A stretch of 64,000 nt of DNA, taken from positions 10,602,454 through 10,666,453 of the forward strand of contig NC_060899.1 in the NCBI RefSeq assembly GCF_014805685.1, written 5' to 3'. The notes beneath the pieces were generated by a model. The model was not told the DNA's origin and searched no databases. It saw only the letters and a list, made by a program, of their open reading frames with translations. Positions 52,572 through 64,000 of this stretch are shown piece after piece (the stretch's first letter is position 1; every line of letters starts with the position of its first letter). A program made the translations under genes and the position numbers. The stretch comes from Silurus meridionalis (Eukaryota > Chordata > Actinopteri > Siluriformes > Siluridae).

Positions 52572-53865
52572 CTGCAAATCTCTCCATCCATAGCAATCAA
52601 GCATCTGGTGTCTTTCAGTTCTGGGACTTAATCATATTATGGATATTTGATAATTCTTTTTTTTTATATAATCTTGCTCTATGCAGCATGGCAAACAGCA
52701 AATGGTGTAATTGCATCAGCAGGTTCATCAGCTAGTTTATCTTGACAGTAGCATTGTGAGATACCGTGACCAGTCAAAGCCTTTCACCCTGACGGTGAAT
52801 GGAGTTCTAGACCTGCACAGCCATGGATCATCGGGAAGAAGATACTTGAGCTTAATTGACAGACTGACTGGCAGACAGACACTGTGGGCTTTCTGTGCTG
52901 CTTCCCTAAGGAGCATCAGATCAGGCTTACCAGCTGTGTCAGGAGGCTTGGCATGCCTTCCTTTTTTTGTGTTGTGCGACTTTTTCCTCATTAGAGTTAT
53001 AGTCTTTGTGTTGATTCTTTCAGCAGCAAATCTCTTAAGCATGTATCTACAGTCTGTTGTCTCTTTTTTAACCAACTGAAGATTTTTTTTTTATATTACT
53101 TCGAAAGCTATGATGATGCACAACGGTTAATAGTGATATGGTAGTGCATGTGTGTGCACGTGTGTGTAGGCATACAAGCGCCAGTCAAGTCTCTCCACAC
53201 AGTGCTACCTCACTCCTACCTCACCTATTTTCTCCCCTCTCTGGCTTCCCAAAAGAAGGTTTCAGTCATACATAATTAATACACTGCTCTCGCTATCGAC
53301 TGGCTGCAATTTTTAGCTCCCCACCTCCGGTCGATTCACCCTACTTTTTATCCTTCAGTCTGGTTCTTCTTCTTCTTCTGAATTGTTCTGAGTTAGGCAG
53401 TGCTTCCTGGAATGCCATGACTCCTACCCTGCATGTTTTAAAGAGCCATCAGGACAGGGTGAAGAGCATTGCCTACATAGCTCTCACTAATGCTCACACA
53501 TTTATTCAGATGCTCTGCTTCTGCTATGAGCTTTTGTATGCATTTTTCTGTTACAGTGACCAGAAACCCTAATGGTTGTACTTCCCAAAACCAGTCTCAC
53601 TGTTTCTTAACTGAATAATTTCAGGTCTACACTGTAGTATTTACGAACTGTTGCAGTACTCATAAAGACTGTCCTATGCTCATCATTAAGCACTTTTATT
53701 TTTATTGTGCTTAAACCTTGCAACAGCTCCAAGAGTAACGTTTTTTACTCACACTCTCTGGTGGCAAGCAGAAAAAGATGTTTATTTTTTTGTTTCTGGT
53801 TCAATTAAAGCTTTGTTTTTCATGTCTTGTGTGGGTGGTGTACATAAAATCATCACCACCTCTGG

Positions 53866-53902
53866 TTTGCACATTTGGCATTTAGCTTCTTATCCAGACT
53901 TC
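53866..53902 (-). repeat. Short LINE/SINE tail remnant
   Basis: The minus strand reads CTGGATAAGAAGCTAAATGCC, like the tail at 31992-32020. It is isolated and may be what is left of an old insertion. Confidence 0.35.
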
Positions 53903-54213
53903 TATCAAGTTGCTTTGTAACAAAGTCATTTGTTAATAGTGCAAATAAAAAACTCAATTAGTGCCTCTATAAACTAGCCAATAAACTACAAGCTTTAACT
54001 GAGGTAAAATGGAGCATCTTTGTGTGACCCTCTAGCTTGTGACTTGTTCAAGTATTCAGTTTTAAGTATTCAGGCTTATAAACTACTGTGTTATAAACTG
54101 TGTACAAGCGGTCAACATCATGACCAATAACCCTCATTTTCAACATTGAAAGCTAGAATATGAAACAGGGAGATTATCCTTCTACACTAATACAACAAAA
54201 ACCTTTCTGCAGT

Positions 54214-54242
54214 CAAAGTCACTCTGGATAAATGTCTGTAAT
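54214..54242 (+). repeat. Short LINE/SINE tail remnant
   Basis: AAAGTCACTCTGGATAAATG resembles the tail of the SINE at 1676-1712. No head or body is recognisable upstream. Confidence 0.35.
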
Positions 54243-55058
54243 ATGAAAAGCTCACAGACAGCTATCAAGGGTTTTTCGATAATAAGCTCTGCACTCCAGC
54301 ACTCAGCACAACGCTGGTAATCTCTCACTACTGGCCCCTAATCTAAACACTCTTAGTTATATAAGGATTCATTTTGTTGGGTTTTGCAGTGAGGTGAAAT
54401 GATCATATTGTGCACAATGTTTCAGTAAAGGAACATTAAACAAAAAAACAAAAAACATTAATGCAAAACAGGTCATTCTGCATCTGGGCATGAAGAACTG
54501 CTTGACTTAAAAAAATGAAAAGTAGCCATTCATCAAAACTCTGATGGAGAGCTTTAGTATGACTGAGAACAATAGGTGCAGAAATTGAGCTCAACAATAA
54601 AGCTCTTTCATGTGACTTTATAGTGAAATTGATTCACTAGAGCAGGCTGTGTGATGCAGCTCTTTTCCGGCAAGTCATTTATCAATGCAAGACACGTGAA
54701 TGCGAGATAAAGGGTCTAGTAACGGAGCATAACAATGAGCTTTATTTGAATGACCTGGTGTTGTCAGTGCTTTGACCCAAGCCTAAGAGCCCTGTGATGC
54801 AGCTCCACTGTAAACCCAATCCCCATTTCCCTTTCTGACATCACAAAAAGGCACTGAAGGTTACACCCATTCTGTGAACTACCAGAAGCATAAAATGCTG
54901 TATTTTGTTTGCAAATGCATGTTTGTAATGCCTGCTGATATCAGACTCTTTGCTTCCTTTTTTATAGCTGAGCTAAGACTGTGCATTCAGGCCAAATCCC
55001 TTAAACAAACAGTGCTAATGGCACAGAAACAGCTCACCAAGGGGGTCCAGACACAGAA

Positions 55059-55059
<1 letters not shown>

Positions 55060-55131
<72 letters not shown>
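55060..55131 (+). repeat. (CA)n microsatellite
   Basis: About 36 pure units. Confidence 0.98.
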
Positions 55132-55134
<3 letters not shown>

Positions 55135-55298
55135 AACTGCATTGGAATGCAAAAGCAATCAGCAAAGTGGCAAAATAACAACCCCTATATATATATTTAT
55201 CATATCATATGTTATAGCATATAGCATATTATAGCATAATAGAGCATAAATAAATAAAAAAAAAGATAAGTAAATAAAACTATATATATATATATATT

Positions 55299-55378
55299 CC
55301 CTCATGCAGGACCGTCGTAAAAAAGCATTTCACTGCATGTCGTACCCTGTATGTATGTTGATGTGACAAATAAAATGT
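55299..55378 (+). mobile_element. Non-LTR retrotransposon 3' end
   Basis: AAAAAGCATTTCACTGCATG and GATGTGACAAATAAAATG form a well-known 3' terminus of fish LINEs of the R4/Dong or L1-related type. It sits between two AT repeats. Only the last 80 bp remain, so the exact clade is open. Confidence 0.6.
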
Positions 55379-56197
55379 TTATATATATATATATATATAT
55401 ACAAACTGGTAGAATGTATATGCAAAAACATTTCCTGACAAAATTTGATGTGTTCTATTGAGCAAACTACTGTATATACTGCATATAATTATATAAACAC
55501 TGCATAATATTTTTGTGATTTCAAGATAAAAGCTTGAAGTTTGTCTTTGCCAGTACATTTAAGGGAAACTTTGAAGGTAATTACACAAAATGACACAATC
55601 TCATTGAGCAGCCATGAACACAAAGACGGCTCCTTTTAAATCCTGCTTTTGCAGAGTAAAAAAAAAAACTGGATTTAGTGATTGTGTGTTCAGTTAGAAT
55701 GTTTTCCTTCATATACATTTTTTTCCCCCTGAGATTCCAGACCGCTGGAAACTCAAGAGTTCCAGATCTGTCCTGATGAAGAACTGCTCCACTTTCCCAC
55801 ACTGCAGGACTGTGACCATTAACAAAAGTGAAGCAATCTGTTTAAGTTTTGTGGGAGTCTGGGGAAAGAAGATGGTTTAGTTGCATTTTAGTTGCATTTG
55901 GACAAAAAAAAAGAAAAAGAAAAAAAGACAAAAGAATCACTAAGAAATGCTGTTCTGGACAGAATAAGCGGATGTCTGCCTACAGCATACTTTGAAACTT
56001 GTAAAAAACTGTAATAAAGCCCATAAATATATTTCACCAAAAACAGTATGGAAATGATTTTACATAAAATACTTTTATAATTATTTTTTTAAATGTAGGT
56101 AGATTCTGGAATGCTGCTTTATTTGTGGTTGAGATTTAAGATACATTTACTAAAAAAAAACATAATTCGGTTTGGGAAGGTGTGTAGTTTTTAGTAA

Positions 56198-56480
56198 TGT
56201 CAGGTCCATAAGTATTTGGACAGTAACGCACCTTTCTATAGCTTGGTGTCTGTTCACGAACAAAATTAATTTTAAATTGATGTACGTGATTAAACATAGA
56301 CTTTTTAGCTCTAATTAACAGCATTTATGAACAGGATTGCCTTTTAGGAATTCTTTTACACAGCTTTGTCATTTTCAATTGCTCAAAAGTAATTGGACAT
56401 CTAACATCATTATAAACATAAAAAATGTGTTAATTACTTGGACGCAAATGCTGATTGCTTCATATATAACTGATTGCTTC
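56198..56480 (+). mobile_element. Second family of Tc1-like remnant
   Basis: TCCATAAGTATTTGGACAGT at the left, then GCTCAAAAGTAATTGGACAT about 180 bp on, match the end region of a fish Tc1-like family different from the CACTATATGG family found elsewhere in the window. No coding part remains. Confidence 0.6.
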
Positions 56481-57004
56481 AAATTGATTTTGATGTTGTC
56501 CAAACACTAACACATCCAAATGCTGACTGTATAAGAAATAAGAAAATTTCAATTTTTTTCACTGTTAATATTTGCCAAGAAAGGTACAGAATCACATGGG
56601 ACAATTCAGGACTGCTTTTACTTTTTATTGTGTAAATATAATATTAACATGACTGCATCTTTAATTTTAGTATGCAGAATTGAAGTGAACTATAGGAAAT
56701 GTAGTTATATCTTACTAAATAGCAGAAAGTCATTTATTAACAATGACAGAGAATTTGGTGATTTTTATACGACTAATCAGTTCTGTCTTAGTGCCCTGCT
56801 TTTTTTCCATTACATAGTTATATATATAGTAAGGTTAAAAAAAAACACTCCCAGGTTTTAAAAAAAAGTCTTGTCATGGAAACACCCTTATTATTCAAGG
56901 CAAAAAAAAAAATGCCACCCGAGTGATCATGAATTTGCCCAACGATTCTATTCTTTACCCCTGCTAATGAAGTGAAGGAAAAAAAATCACCTGCTCACCT
57001 CGCT

Positions 57005-57008
57005 TCTC

Positions 57009-57101
<93 letters not shown>

Positions 57102-57110
57102 CACACACAT
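57005..57110 (+). repeat. (CT)n-(CA)n compound microsatellite
   Basis: About 48 bp of CT followed by about 58 bp of CA with CGCA interruptions, the same layout as 40840-40981. A shorter CA array follows at 57203-57222. Confidence 0.97.
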
Positions 57111-57702
57111 ATTCTATCTCTTATTTGCCTGCTGCATTCTGGAGCCCTGCTGTGAGACCTCCTTTTGCAATCAAGCTTCATCTGATTGAGTTTTCAACAC
57201 AGACACACACACACACACACACCTTGTGCCACCTCGTGTGTTCTAGGAAAACTGAAAGGAAGGAATCTGTGTGAGGGAAAACAGTTTGAAAGTTTGGTGC
57301 GAATAGTGTTTGCTTGAGAATGGCCGGCCCAAGGCTTTGCATGTGTGTGTGAGTGTGTGTTCCGTTCTGCACTTTCTCACCTAGGGAGTTAAAAGGCCAG
57401 ATTAGCCTGCATCCCTCTGTGCTGTATTTCTGTCACGGTGGCACACGGTGGTAGAAGGAGAATAGAGAAGGGGTCATTCACAGGCTGACCTCAGCTTAGC
57501 CGAGCATGGATCCCAGGTGGATTAGTGCGTGCATGGGTGTGTGTGTGTGGATATATATTTAGAATACATTAGTTTGTATGTGAGATGGGCATGAAGTGAT
57601 GCATGCATTATGCACATGCCACAGCTATTCCCTGCAGGTTTGTCAGTCTAACAGATTTTTTTGCAGAAGTAGCTCTGGGCCCATGTGGCAGTGAGATTAT
57701 TG

Positions 57703-57703
<1 letters not shown>

Positions 57704-57742
<39 letters not shown>
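57704..57742 (+). repeat. (GT)n microsatellite
   Basis: About 16 units, then a G-rich stretch. Confidence 0.96.
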
Positions 57743-57743
<1 letters not shown>

Positions 57744-58258
57744 GGTGGGTTGGAGGGGGTTGGAGTTTTAAGGGGGTGTATTAGAAGCAATAGTTTGTGT
57801 GTTTGAGACGGGATGATCGATAACTCCCATTGCTGTTAATGCAAGACTCCCGACTTCTCATTAAAAATGAATGCGTGTGTGCGTGAGGTGCTGGTCTATC
57901 CCAGAGGTGCCAGCTGTTTATCATTCCACCAGAAGAGAGTGGGAGGGGTCAGAGGCTGGGCAGGTTGCTATAGTAACTGAGGCTCTCATTGCATGTGGGT
58001 TTATAGTGGTGAGTTCCAGTGCCACTGTACATCAGGAAGTGTTGTCAGGAGCCGAGCTTGTGCTGATGCCAGACATTGTCTTTGAATCATTTCGGTAGTA
58101 ATCCTCTGCCATTAATCTTCCACATCTTGTTTCATTTCTTTTTCCATTTCTTTATATCCTTTGCTGACACCTATTTACATATTTTATTTCAAGATTGGTT
58201 TATTTACATCTATGAGAGGAAAATGTTGCCTGTTTTTTGCTTTTTTTCCTTTTCCTCC

Positions 58259-58261
<3 letters not shown>

Positions 58262-58315
<54 letters not shown>
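58262..58315 (+). repeat. (CT)n microsatellite
   Basis: About 27 units. Confidence 0.98.
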
Positions 58316-58318
<3 letters not shown>

Positions 58319-58479
58319 TTCTCTAATGGTCCTCCATTCCTCATTTCTCAGCCAGGGGGTCTAGGAGTTAATGTGAACATTTTTTTTCCTCACGTCTATA
58401 AGTAGCTCCCAGCACTTACAGCATGCTTCATTTCTCATCCATGCAGCAGTTCTCATCCTCACTGCATGTCCTTATGCTA

Positions 58480-60110
58480 GCAGATCTCAGATCGGCTTAT
58501 CTCTGCTTCTCTCTTTTAGCCCTTACTGCTACCGATTCCTGATAAGGTTAGCTCTGATTCATCATAACATCTTTATGACCCTTGATGTCTGATTACCTGA
58601 AATCATTCTGATATATTGCTTTATTTTAAGGTCATTATAGCCCATACTGTATACTAATGCCTGCTGAGCTCAGATCAGTTTTGCACTGTCTAACCTGCAT
58701 ACCAGTATGGCTTCTCACTTCGTCTTAGTTTATAATAATCTCATTGGCAGCTTCTCAGTCCTGAGCCATACTCGTTTATTAGAGATACCATATTTCCAAT
58801 CATTATTATTTTCATATGCGTTTGCCTACTTATCTGAGATCAATGTAGCCGTCTGATCTCTCTTATTTGAATTCATATGGCCCCTGATCTCAAATCACCT
58901 TAATTCTTTATCATTGTGCCTGCAGAGCTCTAAACATCACCCTCTTTATTTCCATATCACCATTTTCCTAATCGCAGATCAGCTTAACCTCTCATGCACC
59001 ACAGTAGAACCACCTGTGCTTCCATAAAGGCATGTACAGTTATTTGCATATGTATTATGATCGCATAGTGTATGGATAAGCGTGGCACACAAAGCCACAC
59101 TGACACACACACGTGCAGTCATCTACATTGCTAACAGCACTTTGTGTGTATCTATGGTGTTGTGCGTCAATCAGTCTTCAGGCAAACGCTGACTGGTCAT
59201 TAAAATTGCAATCTCTGTTTTATTTTTCAAACCCATTTAAATCAAGAGCAACCACTACATTAAACCGAGAGCCACTGCTTTTCATTATGTGCTGTAGACC
59301 ATAGACCATAGCAACATGCACACACTTTAAGCATGCCAACTTGTCCAGTCTATTAAAGTCAAAAAAGGAAAATAACATTGTGAATACTAAAACTAAAGTC
59401 CCTCCTGTATTAAAAAGGAACACATTCGTCAGTAAACGTTTCATATTATGTACTAAATATTACATTTTCAATGACTGAACAAACCATGAAAAATGATGAA
59501 AGGAATGCATGAGGGGAGTGAACCGTAGTTGCATGGACCATCTCACTCAAAGCGGCAGTGCAGTATTACACGTGCGGTGCGTTTATCAAGACTGAATTTC
59601 ACCCATGGATGGTTTGTGAGTTGCAATCAACAGAACAGAACCAGCAAGTAATTAGCTGTTAATATTGCTTGCATATGACACACTTGGGACTGTAATTCGA
59701 AGTTAGTATTGTTGGACAGGATTTAGTCTATTGCAATAAACTAATAGCTCAGAATATCATTTACAAACATCTGCTAGAAAAAAAAAAAAACTTTTCCTTA
59801 GTTGGCTATAATAAATAAAAATAAAAATCATAATTCCCAGTTTATCAAGGAATTAGAATCGGATATACCAGCCCAAATCTACTGTAGCTAACCCTCACTG
59901 TTTAATAGATGTCTTCTGGTCTCAGATCAGTTCACCCTTACACTTAAATCTTTATTGCATCAAATTTAAGTTCAGTTTAACCCTACCTCATCTTAATATC
60001 CTCATATCTGGGTGATCTCAGGACTCAACTCAGGATACAGCTCATGCTGGATAAAAATATTGGATAAGAATCATTATGTATCTACTGATCCCATATCAAC
60101 TTAGCTTTGT
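58480..60110 (+). repeat. Degenerate array of TGATCTCAGATCAG-like motifs
   Basis: Variants recur at 58482-58499, 58664-58679, 58831-58842, 58884-58902, 58971-58986, 59920-59935, 60012-60020 and 60085-60102, most followed by GCTTA or similar. Spacing is irregular and the stretch about 59000-59900 lacks it. It looks like a decayed tandem repeat. Confidence 0.5.
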
Positions 60111-60212
60111 TTCTTTCCCCTGATTAAACACAAATCCCCATATCCCAAAATATTAGTCAAAAGCTGTTACTCTCTGCTATAAAATACACCTACAGTATAT
60201 GCTATTTTTGTG

Positions 60213-60665
60213 CACTTTGTGGGCAAAGGTTTGTGGACACCTAACCGTAAGATCCCATGTACATTGTGAACATCATATTCCATATTTAGTCCCTATTTTC
60301 TGTTACAAGAACCTCTTCTGAGAAAATATTCCTCTAGATTTTGGACTGTGGCTGTGGAAATTTTGTGATCATTCACTCACAAGTAATTTTAAGTATTGAC
60401 ATTGGCATTGCAATGTAAGCATTTCAATTCATCCCAAATGTATTCAGTATTGAGGGTCAGAGCTTTATAGTCGAACAATCAAAATGTTCTACTCCAACTC
60501 CAATATCTTCATGGAGCTCGATTTGTACACATGGTTTTTAAGTGAAGGGAAAATTCATGCTACTGCATCCGAAGACATGCTTAATTTAGTGCCTTTAAGT
60601 TTGTGGTAACAGAACCACACTTGACTGGAAAAGTCAATTGTCCCAATACTTTTGTCCACACTGTG
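60213..60665 (-). mobile_element. Tc1-like remnant with both ends
   Basis: The copy runs from CACTTTGTGGGCAAAGGTTTG to CCCAATACTTTTGTCCACAC. It includes CTTCTGAGAAAATATTCCTC, TCATGGAGCTCGATTTGT and AGTTTGTGGTAACAG, all diagnostic of the family on the minus strand. About 450 bp remain, so it is internally deleted. Confidence 0.8.
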
Positions 60666-61146
60666 GAGAATGTATTACATACTACATCAATATATCTCTT
60701 AAACATTGGTATTTGTTTTTCATCCCGAACAGTGATAACCAAATTAAAAAACAAGAAATGAAGTTTGTGTATTCATGTTTAACAGTGTTGTGATTGTTCA
60801 AATACTTAATTAAAAAGTAATATTGACAACAAAGTACTTTTTGGCACATCCAGCAGGGAAAGTGTGTATGCATTATGCATAGCAATGATTTTTCATTGTA
60901 GAAACATTTACACACATGCACACATACACACACACACATGCAGCCTGCTCACAGTAGGAGAACAGGCCTCTTTGTGTTCACTTGCTGTGTTGAGTGACTG
61001 TGGCGTGTGGTCAATGTCAACGTGGACAACACACTGGCCAACAGCTGCTGCAGTTTGCCCCAAACTCTTTTCGTCTCATTTACACCCCCCCCACACCCCC
61101 CATAGACATAAACACACTACATTCTCAAAGTCCTGCTCAACACATA

Positions 61147-61149
<3 letters not shown>

Positions 61150-61201
<52 letters not shown>
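61150..61201 (+). repeat. (AC)n microsatellite
   Basis: About 26 units. C-runs of seven to eight bases lie upstream (61084-61100). Confidence 0.98.
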
Positions 61202-61203
<2 letters not shown>

Positions 61204-61699
61204 GCTGAAGTATTATCATCATGCTCAGCAGCTGTCTCTATGGCATTACTTTTTTTATCATCATCTCACATATCCATACATCTGGCTCAGCAAGAGTTAT
61301 CCTGAACTAATAATCCTTCTCGGCTAGCGTGTTGAGAAATGTAGCCTAGCTTATCAGCGGTGTCCGTTCAAATCGCACATGAGGAAGGCACGGCCCCAAA
61401 GACTAGACCAGAAGCCGAGGCTGTGACAGAGTGTCATCTGGCAGCGGGCCAGTCTGTCTTATGTTATTGCAGGGTAAGGATGGTGTGGGGAGCCGCTGAG
61501 AGCCGCTGGCCGCTCTGCTTTGTTAGTTTTGGCCCCTGGTGTGAGTGTTTGTTAGCAAACGCCTGATGTGATGGACTCATTACTTTAGACCACCTGTTTG
61601 TCCTGGGGCACAGAGAGAGACAGAGAAGAAAGAAAGCGAGCATCACCCACAGTCAGCTTTCATATCTGCTATTGAGTGACACTGTATGTGAATATAAAC

Positions 61700-61700
<1 letters not shown>

Positions 61701-61763
<63 letters not shown>

Positions 61764-61774
61764 TGTGTGTGTGC
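61701..61774 (+). repeat. (GT)n microsatellite
   Basis: About 35 units with two TT breaks. Confidence 0.97.
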
Positions 61775-61918
61775 AATTCATCAAGCAAAAGTGACTACAG
61801 ACAACAAAAGTGCTGTTGATTAGCCAGAGCTGCATGCGCATCTTTGTAAAGAGAAGCAATGGTGATGGAACAATAATGCATTACTTCTTAACTCAAACAC
61901 ACTAATGACATTTTGCCT

Positions 61919-61973
61919 GGTCCTACTCCTACTCCTACTCCTACTCATACTCCTACTTCTACTTCCACTTCCA

Positions 61974-62032
<59 letters not shown>
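61919..62032 (+). repeat. (TCCTAC)n-(AC)n compound array
   Basis: About nine degenerate CTACTC/CTTCCA hexamers precede about 28 AC units. With the GT array at 61701 this makes an inverted pair 200 bp apart. Confidence 0.95.
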
Positions 62033-62038
<6 letters not shown>

Positions 62039-62799
62039 GCATGACCCTAAGTATTATTTACCCCATCCTGTTACACACACACCTTGAGCTTAACCATTTT
62101 AAAGATTACTTTATTTTCCATTGAACACATTGTGCAGGAGAAAGAAAAGAATCAGCCTGGGGCTTTTTCTAGCACTGTTTCCATTACATGAGAAATAGCC
62201 ACTGCCCCCACATTAGATATTCACAGAGGAACACCACGGACTCTGATACTAAAGCATTCTCCACTTTGATATGTTTTAAAACCTTTTGGTCTGTGAGGTG
62301 AAAAAGCGTCAGCCACTGAAAAAAATGCACATTTATTTAACTCTAAGTCAAAAACCCTGTCGGAGGAAACAGGAGACTTTTGATAATGATTAACACTGGT
62401 ACCACTGACATAGCCTGGAATTAATCACTGGGAGATCTGCATAATTAAATTGATAAGTGCTAGTGCTCATGAGTTTTGGGTGAATGCCAGTAGTAGTAGT
62501 GGTGGCATTTCAGATTGTTTCATTTAATTACTTAAGGAACAATCTACCATCAGCCAACTTTTCTATCATGATAATATTAATAGGTGTTCCAATGGAAAAG
62601 GATTATAAATGCTTGCAAGTAATAGAGGTGGAGGATGACATCGTTCTAAATGAAAGCAGAATCAAATTGGTGCTTGTTTTTCTACTCTTGCTAAAAACAA
62701 ACTCTAGTATTTCTATGGCAATCGACTTAAAATTACTACCTCAGAGTTTAGCTAGGTGACCAGTGGCTTGCGGATAGAATTAATGAAAATATACAAAAT

Positions 62800-63265
62800 A
62801 TAGGACCACTCTGAGCTGCTGGGAATGGTTCCACCTCAACAGACTAAAGATCCATAAAGTTTGAGGATGAATTTGGACTGTAATTAATATCAACAATCTA
62901 CTACAATGGCTCAGGACCACAGTTTGCATGAGCAGTTCCCATCACTGCACACCTCGACAATGATGGAATTATAATTAACGGACATTCGCCAGCCACCAGA
63001 TAAAAATGGTTTCCCTTTTGTGTCTGGTTCCTCTCAAGGTTTCTTGCTCATGTCTTCTCATGGAGTTTTACTTGTCAAAGTCGCCACGGCTTCCTCATTA
63101 GGGTTAAACGTACACTTAAACTTAAACTTATAGTCACCAAATGTATACAATTTATAATTGTATACAACATTATAACCGCTTTATCTATGTTAAGATGCTT
63201 GAGACAATGTCAATTGTTAACAGCGCTATACAAGTAAAATGAATTGAATTAAAAAAAAATAAAAA
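62800..63265 (+). mobile_element. L2-like LINE 3' end
   Basis: The segment contains TCTGGTTCCTCTCAAGGTTTC, AGTCGCCACGGCTTCCTCA and the terminus CTTGAGACAATGTC, AGCGCTATACAAGTAAAATG, ending in GAATTGAATT and A-rich DNA. Only the 3' untranslated part is present. Confidence 0.8.
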
Positions 63266-63816
63266 ATGCATGATTCTGATTCTGAAACTGGTTACCCCTG
63301 CTTCTGAGCTTTGTAGCAAGCTTGTAGATTAGTATTTAGTGTGATTCAACTTACTAACAGGTGTCTTTGTTTGACATCTGGGCCAGTTAAATAGGGAGGA
63401 GAGACAATGAGTACTGTTGTTTTAGCATAGTTTCTGCAGTAAACACAATGAACACATTGTACAACTCTGACTGACACTTACACTAATAGGTCACTAAAAG
63501 TCATGTGATCAAGTATTAATACTTCACACTGCATCAAAAACACAAACATCCTCACAGTGTGTTAGTTATTTTTTTTACATTATTTATATGTATATAATTT
63601 TCTTTAATATGTATATTAAGTATTTAGGGATATTATTATATTAAAATGTATTGTATTTGATTTCATTCATGTTTTCTGTGGAAATTGTGAAGAACCTGCT
63701 ATGAAAGCATTACTAGCACACACTGTATTTAACTGTTTTACGTAAATTGAAACTTCCTGATTGCTCTGATGTGTGCACGTTTGCACATCTTTCTCAAGCC
63801 ATATCATCTCAACATT

Positions 63817-64000
63817 CACTATATGGACAAAGGATTGTGGACACCTGTGCATAAGATATGTATGTGCTTTTTTGGAACATGTAATTCCACATTTTGTCCC
63901 CACTTGCTGTTATAATATTCTCTACTCTTCTGGGAAGATGTTTCACTAGATTTTGGAGTGTGTTTGTAGAGATTTGTGCTTATTCAGCCACAAGTAAAGT
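63817..64000 (-). mobile_element. Tc1-like remnant, cut by window end
   Basis: It starts with the intact terminus CACTATATGGACAAAGG, followed by TTGTGGACACCTG and CTCTTCTGGGAAGATGTTTC. It is the best-preserved end of this family here. The remainder lies beyond the window. Confidence 0.8.

Larger units (their letters stand above)
52572..55059. other. Unique intronic sequence
   Basis: Only two short LINE/SINE tail remnants were recognised. A 122-codon open frame at 52711-53079 has no recognisable motif. Confidence 0.4.

Noticed and set aside
52711..53079. 122-codon + strand open frame with a hydrophobic C-terminal part
   Set aside because: The hydrophobic run comes from a T-rich stretch; a minus-strand frame over the same bases is nearly as long. 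No family match.

Overview
This is AT-rich vertebrate DNA, almost certainly from a teleost fish. It has no bacterial gene organisation, its dinucleotide microsatellites are extremely dense, and it carries typical fish repeats: decayed Tc1-like transposons, L2-like and RTE-like LINE fragments, and tRNA-derived SINEs. The SINE/LINE families look like those of ostariophysan fish, possibly a catfish, but I cannot place the species from sequence alone.

The only protein-coding segment I can support firmly is one 135-bp internal exon on the + strand (37331-37465). It has clean AG/GT splice sites and encodes 45 residues of a class A plexin, best matching plexin-A2 at the end of the extracellular Sema propeller, just before the first PSI domain. 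The rest of the window reads as two very large introns: more than 37 kb upstream and more than 26 kb downstream, both running off the window.

Upstream intron (1-37330): a Tc1-like remnant with a SINE inserted in it (1322-1766), a second Tc1 remnant (12570-12880), an RTE-like LINE tail (17279-17600), a 1.3-kb L2-like LINE fragment (21985-23293), an unclassified poly-A element beside it, a young tRNA-Glu-headed SINE with a perfect 17-bp target duplication (26426-26645), two MITEs with related terminal repeats (27675-28027 and 31572-31822, the latter inside a LINE tail), and a perfect 30-bp hairpin (31027-31096).

Downstream intron (37466-64000): a CA repeat 10 bp after the exon's donor site, an 800-bp pyrimidine minisatellite (about 37990-38800), a Tc1 remnant with a LINE tail inserted in it (41315-42155), a G-quadruplex-type G tract (43133-43159), a compound TCTA/TCTG/TA array (43684-43990), a weak candidate terminal exon on the minus strand (51680-51842), a degenerate array of GATC-type motifs (58480-60110), and more Tc1 and L2 copies near the right end. 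No rRNA, functional tRNA, CRISPR or prokaryotic feature was seen. No system that is clearly new to biology is evident. The most unusual signals are the perfect hairpin, the SINE/LINE pairs sharing 3' tails, the degenerate GATC array and the possible hidden minus-strand exon.
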